Source of the DNA: Pedobacter sp. L105
GTDB taxonomy: Bacteria; Bacteroidota; Bacteroidia; Sphingobacteriales; Sphingobacteriaceae
Assembly (NCBI RefSeq): GCF_009765875.1
Contig: NZ_LMUP01000009.1
Location: 249,932 to 313,931, forward strand
DNA: 64,000 bases
Direction: 5' to 3'
Part shown: positions 17,362 to 25,972 of the stretch, one piece after another
How positions within the stretch are numbered: the first letter of the stretch is position 1
Layout of the letters: each line of letters opens with the position of its first letter
Made by a program: the position numbers and the translations under genes
The notes under the pieces: model-generated
The model's database searches: none
Told to the model about the DNA's origin: nothing
Seen by the model: only the letters and a program-made list of their open reading frames with translations

Positions 17362-18888
17362 TTACTCAAAAACCCTTTTCTTGAAAAGCATCTTTAGTGC
17401 GTCAAAACTCTGTTTCGGCTTTTTGCAGATATAAATAGTTTGGTAGTTATCCTCTTCAAAATCCGAATAAGAATTATATACCTTTTTTACAGCTACTACG
17501 GAGTTGAAATAGTTATCAAAGAAATCAATTGTGGCCTCACCATTTGTAAAAGCTATAACCGTTTCGGGCATTTGCCCGCCAGGTGCCCATAAATAAAAAC
17601 TTCCGTGATAGGAGAAGGCCTTAGGTAAACCATAAGTACCGCCAAGGAGATTTACGGCACCTGCCTGACTGTAATGCTTTCCCCAAATCAAGCATTCCTG
17701 CCTTTCTTTGGCGGGCAAACTATCATAAACAGTTTTTATAGCCGTCATTGTTTTGTCCCATTTGCCCTTTGCGTAATATTCATCTGGTATCCCAAACTTA
17801 TGTTCTCCCTTATTTAATTTGTAAACCCCGATAAAAGTGTTCAGGGGCAATACCATTAATCCCCACGGTAGCAGAAACAATCCTGTCAAAATAAACAGGG
17901 CACTAACAGGATATAGCAACCACTTTTGCCAGATCAATATTCTTTGTTCGAACCAGATGCTGCCGAAGATGATCAGAAATATAACAGCTGAAAAAAAGTA
18001 GTAATGTTTGCTTTTTGCCAGCGCTAACAACAGTATCGTTAATGCGATGCAAATGGCCAGAGGTAGATAGAGTGCTTTAGACTCCCTATTGAACATGAAA
18101 AACAATCCCGGCAGCCATATAAAAAATGTGACCGGATTAAGGTCAATTATTAACAAGCTAAAAACACCTCCTATGCTTAATTTATCCAATTGGGTTTCAT
18201 ATAAACGCGAAAACATTTGGAACATGGGGAAATCATGTGCGTATTGCCACCATAAATTGGGTGCTATGATAACAACGAACAATAAGATGAATTTCCATAT
18301 CTGATTGCTTAACAATAACTTTTGCATGTTTTTTAAAAAAAATAGGCTGCAAATCCCTGCTATGAGAAACACGATATCGTACTTGGTGAGAAAGCCAAAC
18401 GCAAGGGCAAGGGTTAGGTAAAATAAATTTTGGTTATCTTGCTTTTTTACAAACCTTACCAGCAGATAAAAAGACAGTACCCAAAAAAATTCGCTGAAAA
18501 CAACCGGCTGAAACAACTGATGCGATCTGTCAAACCCTGGTGAGATCACGATACAGAGCAGCGCGATAAAGACTGCTTTGGATTTACCGCCCAATTCAAT
18601 GGTGGTTAATCCGATCAGGATCAAAATAAGTACAGTGGCCACATGTGTGAAAATGTGATGGATAAACACCGAAGTTGATCCATATTGATTCTGTACCCAG
18701 GCCATCCATCCGATCATTGGCGGGAATTCCATATAGCCAATAGCCGGATGGTTACCAGTTGCTATGTGCAATAACTCGTCAGAATGAAACCCAGAAATGT
18801 AATCAGCAAACAGATGTAGAATTAACTCGATTACACAGAATGATAGAATAATTAGGGTTGTGCTTTTTATATTTTTCATGCTTAACAT
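17362..18888 (-). CDS. GT39/ArnT-like membrane glycosyltransferase family protein
   Basis: 508 aa from ATG 18888 (a second ATG at 18879 is equally good). About ten hydrophobic helices fill residues 10-390. The first periplasmic loop carries DELLHIATGNHPAIGYMEFP, where Asp-Glu matches the catalytic acidic pair of PMT-type enzymes that use polyprenyl-phosphate sugars. The C-terminal 120 residues are soluble (QECLIWGKHYSQAG, GSFYLWAPGG). It probably glycosylates a cell-envelope component. It stands between the RhuM-Fic area and a LytTR regulator, both on the same strand. Confidence 0.82.
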   Translation of the reverse strand: MLSMKNIKSTTLIILSFCVIELILHLFADYISGFHSDELLHIATGNHPAIGYMEFPPMIGWMAWVQNQYGSTSVFIHHIFTHVATVLILILIGLTTIELGGKSKAVFIALLCIVISPGFDRSHQLFQPVVFSEFFWVLSFYLLVRFVKKQDNQNLFYLTLALAFGFLTKYDIVFLIAGICSLFFLKNMQKLLLSNQIWKFILLFVVIIAPNLWWQYAHDFPMFQMFSRLYETQLDKLSIGGVFSLLIIDLNPVTFFIWLPGLFFMFNRESKALYLPLAICIALTILLLALAKSKHYYFFSAVIFLIIFGSIWFEQRILIWQKWLLYPVSALFILTGLFLLPWGLMVLPLNTFIGVYKLNKGEHKFGIPDEYYAKGKWDKTMTAIKTVYDSLPAKERQECLIWGKHYSQAGAVNLLGGTYGLPKAFSYHGSFYLWAPGGQMPETVIAFTNGEATIDFFDNYFNSVVAVKKVYNSYSDFEEDNYQTIYICKKPKQSFDALKMLFKKRVFE

Positions 18889-19018
18889 TTGAAAAAACTA
18901 CGCAGCAGGTATTGCTGCTAATAATATTTCTCTAAAGGTAGCTGAACTATTAAGCGATGTTCAAAGCTTGTGATGGCTGACTATGTTTTGTTGTAGATAA
19001 CAAGGTATGGTCAAGGTT

Positions 19019-19918
19019 CTATAGGGGTTGATTATAAATTTGGTCGAAGCGGTTTAAATAGGTTCGGGAAACAGGCACCTTATCTTCGGTTTCCTCAAAT
19101 GAAATAGAGTATCCTTGCGAATTGCCCGCTAGTTTAGCCACTCGCTTAATATTCAAAAGATAGGCGCGATGGCAACGCAATAAATAAGGATAAGCGGCAA
19201 CTTGTGTTTCCAAATGCTTCAGCGAAATTCTTTTAAGTTCATTCTGTAAACGGCCGTCTTTGAAAATGTATATGATCACATAATTCCCCTCAGCCCTGGC
19301 GAACAATAAATCATCAACCTGAAGCCGGAAGTCGTCGATCCTAACATGGGCTTTTATAAATACGGAAGAAGACTTCGATTCTTCTTTTACACGTTCGGCA
19401 GGAGGGTCGATAACTTTATGAGCAGTTTTCTCATTAACGTTTGCTTTAAAATAAACCTGGGCAGCAACTAAATAAATACAGAATATGATCCCCGCTAAAT
19501 AAGCATTCCTCATTTCAATAAATAAGTAGTACCAGGAAATATTGTCCGGATTTGTATAGATCAATCCGCGTAATAAGAAACTCGCCAAACCTATCATCAA
19601 AAATATGAGCGCTACATTTAATAGCTCTTTTTTTAATGTCCAGTCACTAATTTGAAGTTTTTCTCTAATGTGGCCGAGTATACTAATATAACCGAAAACA
19701 ATCAATGCCGGCAATAGTGCATGCAGGCTACAAATCATTAAATAGTTTAATTTTTGTTCCGATACATTTACGGTAAAGGGCTTAAATAAGTAAAGCGTAA
19801 TAAATATTAATAAGAACTGAACACCTGCAATTTTAGCTAAATTTCCGGATTCATACCTTACGGGATAATTTGTCTTCCTATTAAACAGTTCTATGCTGTG
19901 ATTTATAAATAACATCAT
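19019..19918 (-). CDS. Membrane-anchored LytTR family DNA-binding regulator
   Basis: 299 aa. Residues about 28-160 hold four to five membrane helices (AGVQFLLIFITLYLF, then LNYLMICSLHALLPALIV and others). A charged linker leads to a C-terminal LytTR domain: DDLLFARAEGNYVIIYI, RISLKHLETQ, YLLRCHRAYLLNIKRVAKL and VPVSRTYLNRF. Such proteins sense envelope signals and bind direct-repeat operators. The target is not evident; the GT39-like gene 130 bp downstream on the same strand is a candidate. Confidence 0.88.
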   Translation of the reverse strand: MMLFINHSIELFNRKTNYPVRYESGNLAKIAGVQFLLIFITLYLFKPFTVNVSEQKLNYLMICSLHALLPALIVFGYISILGHIREKLQISDWTLKKELLNVALIFLMIGLASFLLRGLIYTNPDNISWYYLFIEMRNAYLAGIIFCIYLVAAQVYFKANVNEKTAHKVIDPPAERVKEESKSSSVFIKAHVRIDDFRLQVDDLLFARAEGNYVIIYIFKDGRLQNELKRISLKHLETQVAAYPYLLRCHRAYLLNIKRVAKLAGNSQGYSISFEETEDKVPVSRTYLNRFDQIYNQPL

Positions 19919-20056
19919 TCCAATAGCAAATAAACTGCATTTTTAACATATTAGAATAATTGGCTCCAGAAAAGTTACATTGATGCCGCGAAAGCCCATA
20001 CGGATGTACAGGCACGTAAAACTACTGGAGCAATCATTTTTCACCCTTAATTTTAT

Positions 20057-20245
20057 GTTTACCTCGGAAGCCGGAATTTAGAAAAGGGTTTAAAAGCAGA
20101 TGGATTGAATAGTGTTGAGGTCATTCAGGCAGATTTAACCAGTCATGATTCAGTGTCACATGCACGTTTCGAAATCGGTAAAGGGACTGGCCGGGGCTGC
20201 ATGACACCTTGTTATGATGATTTTACCTTAGTCAATCGTAATTGA
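20057..20245 (+). pseudogene. SDR/NAD-binding gene remnant
   Basis: An open stretch without a start codon reads VYLGSRNLEKGLKADGLN, then SVEVIQADLTSHDSV. This is the beta2-alphaC-beta3 segment of a short-chain dehydrogenase. The TGxxxGIG turn is lost upstream and the frame ends soon after. It is the only recognisable content between 19919 and the hairpin at 20251. Confidence 0.55.
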
Positions 20246-20250
20246 ATAGG

Positions 20251-20288
20251 ACCCAACAAAAGCTTCTTTAACTAAGCTTTTGTTGGGT
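20251..20288 (-). terminator. 15-bp perfect hairpin, terminator of the Moco operon
   Basis: ACCCAACAAAAGCTT (20251-20265) pairs fully with 20274-20288 around an 8-base loop. It lies 13 bp beyond the stop of the moaCB gene, the last of the minus-strand operon. The stem contains A/T runs that supply the U-rich end in either direction. Confidence 0.75.
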
Positions 20289-20301
20289 TCAGATGAAATA
20301 C

Positions 20302-21210
20302 TTAATGCTTTTGACCTTTGTTAATTTTAAATAAATGCAATAGCTGTGGAAACAGGGCTTCCATACTCTCTTCAACGCCACTATTTGATCCCGGTAAGGT
20401 AAGAACCAAAGTTTCACCTATAAATCCTGCTATACCTCTCGATAACATGGCATAAGGCATGCGTTCCTGGCCATATTGTCTGGCAGTTTCCATGATGCCG
20501 GGTATCGGGCGGTCAATTAAGGGAGCGATAGCTTCTGGTGTAAGATCTCGCGGGGAAAGACCTGTTCCGCCCGTAAATATCAGGAGCTGATGTTCCGGCC
20601 CGCTTAACTTTTTGGCTACCTGTCGGATGGTATCCAGATCATCGGGCACAATTTCGTACTTTGTAGTGCTGATCTCAAATTGTTCCAGTCGTGCAATAAT
20701 TGTTTTTCCTGAAGTATCCTGAGATTGGCCTGCAAAAATAGAATCAGAGCAAACTACTACTGCAGCTTTTATTTCCGGAAATTTGGCGTGTTTAAAGTCT
20801 GATTTCCCTCCTGATTTTTTAAGCAGCCGAATGTTTTGAATTTCAACTCCCTTGTCAATGGGTTTCAGCATATCATATATTGTTAAAGCGGTAACAGATG
20901 CGCCGTGCATTGCTTCAACTTCTACTCCGGTTTTATAAATGGTATGTACCTCCACTGTGATGATAATTGACAGCCCTTCAATCTCATAACTAATCGCTGT
21001 GTATTCGATAGGTAGTGGATGACAGTCAGGGATAACATCACTGGTTCTTTTTACGCCAAATAAACCTGCTGCACGTGCAAACTCAAAAACATCACCTTTA
21101 GGTATTTTTCGTTGTATTACCGCATCAATGGTCTCTTGCTTTGATACTTTTACAGTAGCCGCAGCAATGGCAATCCTAAGGGTGCTTGATTTTTTTGTGA
21201 TGTTTACCAT
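20302..21210 (-). CDS. moaCB: Bifunctional MoaC-MoaB/MogA molybdenum cofactor protein
   Basis: 302 aa from the ATG one base after the moaE stop; the frame extends to an ATG at 21249 inside moaE, which is less likely. Residues 1-150 are MoaC, which completes cyclic pyranopterin monophosphate synthesis (FEFARAAGLFGVKRTSDVI, PDCHPLPIEY, AMHGASVTALTIYDMLK). Residues from about 155 are MoaB/MogA, which adenylylates molybdopterin (VVVCSDSIFAGQSQDTSG, FTGGTGLSPRDLTPEAI). The fusion puts an early and a late pathway step in one polypeptide. Last gene of the operon. Confidence 0.93.
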   Translation of the reverse strand: MVNITKKSSTLRIAIAAATVKVSKQETIDAVIQRKIPKGDVFEFARAAGLFGVKRTSDVIPDCHPLPIEYTAISYEIEGLSIIITVEVHTIYKTGVEVEAMHGASVTALTIYDMLKPIDKGVEIQNIRLLKKSGGKSDFKHAKFPEIKAAVVVCSDSIFAGQSQDTSGKTIIARLEQFEISTTKYEIVPDDLDTIRQVAKKLSGPEHQLLIFTGGTGLSPRDLTPEAIAPLIDRPIPGIMETARQYGQERMPYAMLSRGIAGFIGETLVLTLPGSNSGVEESMEALFPQLLHLFKINKGQKH

Positions 21211-21211
21211 A

Positions 21212-21655
21212 TTAACTATTTTCTTTCCACTGGTGGGAATTGTCTTCAAATATTTCTTTGCCCCAGATAGGCAGTTCTGCTTTTAATCTTTCCACCAGTT
21301 CTTCGCAGGCTTCAATTGCTGGTTTGCGGTGTGCAGAGGACGTAAATACAAATAAACAGATGTTTCCTGCAAGCACTGTACCTAAACTATGGTGCACATG
21401 CAGACAGCTAAGAGGATATTTCTCGAAAATATCTTCCCTGATCTGGTGCATTTTCTCCAAAGCCAATTCTTCATATGCAGTATAATCTATTCCGGCGACA
21501 AACTTGCCGTCAATCTCGTCTCGCCTCACCTGACCCATGAATATGCTGTGGCCTCCAATGGCTGTTTTTGTACTGTGTTTGGAAATACTCTCGGCAATGA
21601 ATGCAGGATCTATTTTTCCACTTACAAAAATGTTTTTTATTTTTCTATCGCTCAT
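21212..21655 (-). CDS. moaE: Molybdopterin synthase catalytic subunit MoaE
   Basis: 147 aa. MoaE with MoaD converts cyclic pyranopterin monophosphate to molybdopterin. Family blocks are present: GGHSIFMGQVRRDEIDG, IDYTAYEELALEKM, LHVHHSLGTVLAGN and FVFTSSAHRKPAIEACEELV. The near C-terminal LPIWGKEIFEDN holds the catalytic Lys region. It is 12 bp downstream of moaD and one base from moaCB, so the three are co-transcribed. Confidence 0.95.
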   Translation of the reverse strand: MSDRKIKNIFVSGKIDPAFIAESISKHSTKTAIGGHSIFMGQVRRDEIDGKFVAGIDYTAYEELALEKMHQIREDIFEKYPLSCLHVHHSLGTVLAGNICLFVFTSSAHRKPAIEACEELVERLKAELPIWGKEIFEDNSHQWKENS

Positions 21656-21667
21656 TTGATTTCCTCT

Positions 21668-21901
21668 TTATCCGCCAGAAAAAGGTGGCATGATCGCTAT
21701 AATATCATTGTTTTTGAGATCATGATTCTCCTGAATAATGTTCTTATTTACTGCCAGTTTGTACTTCATTTCTGAGAGCAACGGAAAGGATTTTTCGAGA
21801 TATGCTTTCAGCTCATCTGTGGTGCTAAGACCAGACACATCTATTCGCTGATTGTTAATCACTTCAGCAATTTTTCCAAAGCTAATAATCTCCAGTTCCA
21901 T
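21668..21901 (-). CDS. moaD: MoaD/ThiS-type sulfur carrier (molybdopterin synthase small subunit)
   Basis: 77 aa from ATG 21901; the frame also has a TTG at 21913 overlapping the remnant upstream. Ubiquitin-like fold with the essential Gly-Gly end (AIMPPFSGG) that becomes a thiocarboxylate. It pairs with MoaE encoded directly downstream. The activating enzyme MoeB, needed to adenylylate this end, is not encoded in the window. Confidence 0.93.
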   Translation of the reverse strand: MELEIISFGKIAEVINNQRIDVSGLSTTDELKAYLEKSFPLLSEMKYKLAVNKNIIQENHDLKNNDIIAIMPPFSGG

Positions 21902-21905
21902 TGTA

Positions 21906-22055
21906 TTATGCAAATATTAATTTATGGGCACCAAAATAAGCAACACAAATGCCGCCGGCAACGGAACCACCTGCACCACCATGCCCAACTGAGGCATATA
22001 AAAAAGCAACCACAAAAAGCAGGCAAAAAAAGAGGATAAATGATTGTTCCATCAT
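21906..22055 (-). pseudogene. N-terminal remnant of a TauE/SafE (TSUP) membrane transporter, 49 aa
   Basis: ATG 22055 overlaps the moeA stop (ATGATGA). The product starts with a membrane helix (SFILFFCLLFVVAFLYASV) followed by GHGGAGG, the conserved TSUP segment usually ASVGHGGASG. It ends after 49 residues, against about 250 for the family. Start and translational coupling are kept, but the transporter is reduced to one or two helices. TSUP proteins move sulfite, sulfate-like or other anions. It may still be translated, helping coupling to moaD. Confidence 0.65.
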
Positions 22056-23239
22056 GAATTTGGTAATAACATTATTTTTACGATTTCTCCTTTGCTAAAT
22101 TCTTCCTGGTCTTCATTAAGGCAGATCAGGCAGTTGGCCTGTGCAAAAGAGCTCAATCTATAAGATTCCTGAGCTGTTAAAGGGCTCGCATAGCCATTTT
22201 CATACCTTCCTTTAAGGAAATGCGTGAGTCCTGATGGTTTTTTATAATCATGGCTTAGCCGGGCCTTTATTTCTACAATGCTGTTTTCTTTGTGCGACAG
22301 GCCATTTAGTGCCGGCAGTACATAATTATAATAACAGCTGAGTACAGAGGAAGGATTTCCTGGTAAGCCAAATATCATTTGATTACCTTTTGTACCGAAA
22401 AATAAGGGTTTACCCGGTTTCTGTTTCACCCGATGGAAAATCTGTTCAATGCCACAGCGTTTTGATGCTTCAATTACAAAATCATAATCACCTACACTCA
22501 CCCCGCCATTCAACAAAACAACATCATTATTTTGCAGGGTAGTTTCCAATACCGCTGTTAATATTTCCAGATCATCATCAGCCTGGTAAATTCTTAAATC
22601 AGTTATTCCCTCCTGCTGTAAGGCGGCAGAAAGCGAATAAGAATTTGATTCGTACACCTGACCGAACTGAAGTTCAGTTCCGGGTTGTTGTAATTCATTG
22701 CCGGTTACGATGAGCCCAACTTTAGGCATTGGAAAAACTACTACTTCTGTGATACCAATTCCTGCCAGAAAGCCGATGGCCGCCGGGCCCAAAAGATTTC
22801 CCTTTTGCATAGCCAATGCACCAGATTTAATTTCAGAACCCTTATCACGAACATTCGATCCTGGTTTGAGCTGTTCATCATCAACGCGGATTTTGCCATT
22901 GACCTGGCTTATTTTTTCCTGCATTACTACTGTATCTGCGCCATCAGGCAGGGGGGCTCCAGTAAAAATTCTGCTGGTTTCACCAATTTTAATAGTTAAC
23001 ACCTGGTTTGTTCCCGCGGCCATTTCTCCAACAACGTTCAGTTCTTTTTTCTGGTCGGCAAAAATAAATGCATAGCCATCCATAGAAGATTGCGGGAAAG
23101 CGGGTATATCGTAATTTGCGTAAATATCTGCTGCCAGAACGTGGCCTGAGGCAACTTTAAGAGATAAAGTAACGGGTTCGAGCAGATGAACCTGATCCGC
23201 TATCAATTGTTTTGCTTCATTAACACTGATCATGCTCAT
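22052..23239 (-). CDS. moeA: Molybdopterin molybdenumtransferase MoeA
   Basis: 395 aa. MoeA inserts molybdate into adenylylated molybdopterin. Visible blocks are IPAFPQSSMDGYAF, RIFTGAPLPDGADTVVMQE, GLIVTGNEL and LNGGVSVGDYDFV, and a later KPLFFGTKGNQMIFGLPGNP. The start overlaps the moaA stop (TAATG) behind a clear GGAGG, unusual for this genome; a second ATG six bases on has better spacing to it. It acts after the MoaB half of MoaCB in the same operon. Confidence 0.95.
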   Translation of the reverse strand: MSMISVNEAKQLIADQVHLLEPVTLSLKVASGHVLAADIYANYDIPAFPQSSMDGYAFIFADQKKELNVVGEMAAGTNQVLTIKIGETSRIFTGAPLPDGADTVVMQEKISQVNGKIRVDDEQLKPGSNVRDKGSEIKSGALAMQKGNLLGPAAIGFLAGIGITEVVVFPMPKVGLIVTGNELQQPGTELQFGQVYESNSYSLSAALQQEGITDLRIYQADDDLEILTAVLETTLQNNDVVLLNGGVSVGDYDFVIEASKRCGIEQIFHRVKQKPGKPLFFGTKGNQMIFGLPGNPSSVLSCYYNYVLPALNGLSHKENSIVEIKARLSHDYKKPSGLTHFLKGRYENGYASPLTAQESYRLSSFAQANCLICLNEDQEEFSKGEIVKIMLLPNS

Positions 23240-24219
23240 TATCCTCCAATAGTTATCATACTTCTGTTGTTAATGGTACTGGCATCAAGATTTTTAAAAT
23301 GCGTGTCAAACTGTCCGCCAAGCTCTTTTTTCTTGCTCCATATCGAAGATATAATCAATGGGAGTACATCTTCATGGTTTCTTAATGCGGTAAGTAAATC
23401 TGTCTCCCCATTGCTAAACAGGCAGTTCTTTAATTTGCCGTCGGCCGTTAAACGCATTCTGTTACAGGTACTGCAAAAGGGGGCAGTCATAGTGCTGATG
23501 ATGGCGAAAGAACCCTCATGACCAGGGATCATGAAACTTTTTGCGGTATCATGTGCTGCGCCATCCACAGGAAGCACAGTGAAGTCTTTTTGTATCTGAG
23601 TAAGGATTTCCTCCAGTGAAAACAGCTTATTGCTGGTCCACTTGTTGCCGCTAAAGGGCATAAATTCAATGAACCGGATCTGAATAGGATGGAGCCTTGT
23701 CCATTCTATAAAGTCTTTAATCTCGTCATCGTTCAATCCTTTCATTACTACCATGTTCACCTTTACGCGAATTTTATGGTGCAGCAGCAGGTCTATATTG
23801 CTTCGAACCTGATGAAAAACATCACGGCGGGTAATGAGCATAAACTTTTCGGGCTGCAGCGTATCCAGGCTGATGTTAACAGTTTTTATTCCGGCTTCCA
23901 GTAAAGTTGGCAATAGTTCTGCAATTCGGGTTCCATTGGTAGTGATTACCAGTTCTACAGGGAGTTTACCCAATGCAGAAATAATCTGGGCCGCGTCTTT
24001 ACGGACCAAAGGTTCTCCGCCGGTAAGCCTGATTTTTTTTACCCCTTGTGCTACAAATATCTTTGCCAGTTCCAATATTTCATCGGGTTGCATTAATCGC
24101 GAAGCAGGTGTAAAATCATAATCCTCTTCGGGCATGCAATAAAAGCAGCGAAAATTACAGTTATCAGTAAGCGATACCCTTAGGTAATCGTGCACTCTTC
24201 CAAAAGAATCTGCTATCAT
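23239..24219 (-). CDS. moaA: GTP 3',8-cyclase MoaA
   Basis: 326 aa radical-SAM enzyme that starts cofactor synthesis from GTP together with MoaC. The N-terminal 4Fe-4S site is CNFRCFYC at residues 18-25, followed by LTGGEPLVRKD. The second cluster site is in STMTAPFCSTCNRMRLTADG with a further Cys in KLKNCLF. It ends in Gly-Gly (SMITIGG), which is needed for activity in the family. Its start overlaps the mocA stop by four bases. Confidence 0.96.
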   Translation of the reverse strand: MIADSFGRVHDYLRVSLTDNCNFRCFYCMPEEDYDFTPASRLMQPDEILELAKIFVAQGVKKIRLTGGEPLVRKDAAQIISALGKLPVELVITTNGTRIAELLPTLLEAGIKTVNISLDTLQPEKFMLITRRDVFHQVRSNIDLLLHHKIRVKVNMVVMKGLNDDEIKDFIEWTRLHPIQIRFIEFMPFSGNKWTSNKLFSLEEILTQIQKDFTVLPVDGAAHDTAKSFMIPGHEGSFAIISTMTAPFCSTCNRMRLTADGKLKNCLFSNGETDLLTALRNHEDVLPLIISSIWSKKKELGGQFDTHFKNLDASTINNRSMITIGG

Positions 24220-24806
24220 TTAGGATGAATTAAATGGTGATAATCTGTTTCAGTATCTATATCGATATGGCCAAGTTCAAATTCAATGACGGCCGTATCT
24301 TCTTTATGTTTTTTTAACATGCTTTTGGCCCCCTCATTTCCGCTAAGTAATAACAACTCCGGGAAATAGTTTTTATGGAACAAGACCGGGGTACCTATTG
24401 TTTGCGCATAATTGCAGGCAATGATATTTTTACCGGTTAGCTCATGTTCCAAAAGGAGTTTTTCAAAAATTCCGTTGCTGATAAAAACCTGATCGGCAAC
24501 AGACAGAATTACATTTTCTATGTCTTTGTGCTGGTCCAGCATTGCTGAAAGTCCTGTAGCAATACTGGATGACATACCTAGATGCCAGTTTTCGTTGAAG
24601 ATATAGCTGATTGTGGGATTATGATGCTTTTTTAAGATCTCCTCTGCATAAGCCCCAAGTACCACCATCACTGGTCTGAAAGGCGTTTTCAATGCCTCAT
24701 TGCTCACTATCTCCAAAAGTGTTTTTCCCTGGTAATTTAAAAACTGCTTGGGTTGGCCCATTCTGCTGGAGTTTCCTGCGGCCAATATGATGATTCCCGT
24801 AGCCAC
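24216..24806 (-). CDS. mocA: MobA/MocA-like nucleotidyltransferase
   Basis: 196 aa, starting with GTG inside the xdhC stop (TAGTG). The nucleotide-binding signature LAAGNSSRMGQPKQFLNY is at residues 8-25, with LSVADQVFIS in the middle. MocA-type enzymes attach CMP to the molybdenum cofactor for xanthine-dehydrogenase-type enzymes; MobA would attach GMP. Tight coupling to xdhC and the nearby xanthine/aldehyde dehydrogenase favours MocA. Confidence 0.85.
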   Translation of the reverse strand: MATGIIILAAGNSSRMGQPKQFLNYQGKTLLEIVSNEALKTPFRPVMVVLGAYAEEILKKHHNPTISYIFNENWHLGMSSSIATGLSAMLDQHKDIENVILSVADQVFISNGIFEKLLLEHELTGKNIIACNYAQTIGTPVLFHKNYFPELLLLSGNEGAKSMLKKHKEDTAVIEFELGHIDIDTETDYHHLIHPK

Positions 24807-25921
24807 TAGTTTTCCTTTATGTTATAGGTATGAATAGGATCTTTTTTATCTTTTAAAAAACGTGCAGACGAGCCGGTAAAAACGGATTTGATTTCTGCCA
24901 CTATAGAAATGGCTATTTCTTCTGCAGTTTCTGCACCGATATCCAAACCAATGGGCCCATATATCCTGGATTCATTTACTGCTGTATTTATTCCCAATTC
25001 ATCCAGCATCCTGATCAGTTTCTTTTTAGGCCCAAGCGTACCGAGGTAGGGGGCTTTTGTTGATAAAAGACGGTTTAATAAATCAATATCATAATTGTAA
25101 TTGTGCGTCATCAGCACAAATGCGGTTTGATCATCTATATTGATGTGAGCCAATAATTGTTCTGGTTTTACAACCAGTACTGTTTTTGCATGCGGAAAAC
25201 GATGTGCCGTGGCATGTGCCGGACGCCCATCTGCAATGGTTACTTCCCAGCCCAGCAACCAGGCCATTTCGGCCAAAGGTTGTGCATCATTTCCCGCTCC
25301 GGCGATGATCAAAGAAATAGATGGACGTATAAATTCTAAAAAAGCATCTATGGGCTGTTCTTCTGCTGTATAGATTTTAAATAGTGATGTTTTGTCTTCC
25401 CATACCGTCAATGTATCTTCCACAACTTCATTATAAAGTGCAGAAGGTAACTTTGACAACGTATTTGTAGCATTGTATAACAAACTGGTACCCAATTGCA
25501 GCTTTCTATTTAATGAAAATAAAGTGACCAATACAGCGTCTTCACGTCTATTATGCAGCGCAGTTAATAGCACAATAGGGTTTAGTTCATCGGCAATATT
25601 AATGGGTTCAAATAGAATGTGGACAATGCCGTTACAGCCAAGCTGCACGCCAAACTTTGCATCATCTTCATCAGTAGTATCATAAGTAACCAATTTGTTT
25701 TCCTGCTGCATTATGGCAGAAAGTGCTTTTCTTAGGGCATCCCCCTCTAAACAACCACCACTGATGGCACCGGTTAACAGGCCATCTTCGGTAACCAGCA
25801 TTCTTGCCCCGGGGCGTCTATAAGAAGAACCTTCCAGTTTAACTACTGTAGCAAGGGCAGCTTTTTTATTTTCAGCTGCCGCTCTATGGTAAGCTTTAAT
25901 GATATCAGCAATTTCTTTCAT
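24806..25921 (-). CDS. xdhC: XdhC family Moco maturation/insertion factor
   Basis: 371 aa. The N-terminal domain has KKAALATVVKLEGSSYRRPGA shortened here to its family core SSYRRPGARML, then GAISGGCLEGD. The C-terminal Rossmann-like domain has LIIAGAGNDAQPLAEMA and VLMTHNYNYDIDLL. XdhC binds molybdenum cofactor, protects it and gives it to xanthine-dehydrogenase-type apoenzymes. Here its client is almost certainly the three-subunit enzyme at 28760-32716. The C-terminus ends with a charged tail; mocA overlaps its stop. Confidence 0.92.
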   Translation of the reverse strand: MKEIADIIKAYHRAAAENKKAALATVVKLEGSSYRRPGARMLVTEDGLLTGAISGGCLEGDALRKALSAIMQQENKLVTYDTTDEDDAKFGVQLGCNGIVHILFEPINIADELNPIVLLTALHNRREDAVLVTLFSLNRKLQLGTSLLYNATNTLSKLPSALYNEVVEDTLTVWEDKTSLFKIYTAEEQPIDAFLEFIRPSISLIIAGAGNDAQPLAEMAWLLGWEVTIADGRPAHATAHRFPHAKTVLVVKPEQLLAHINIDDQTAFVLMTHNYNYDIDLLNRLLSTKAPYLGTLGPKKKLIRMLDELGINTAVNESRIYGPIGLDIGAETAEEIAISIVAEIKSVFTGSSARFLKDKKDPIHTYNIKEN

Positions 25922-25972
25922 AAGGGCAAAGAGTAGGGGACTGATGCAATTTAGTGATTTTCGTTAGACAAC

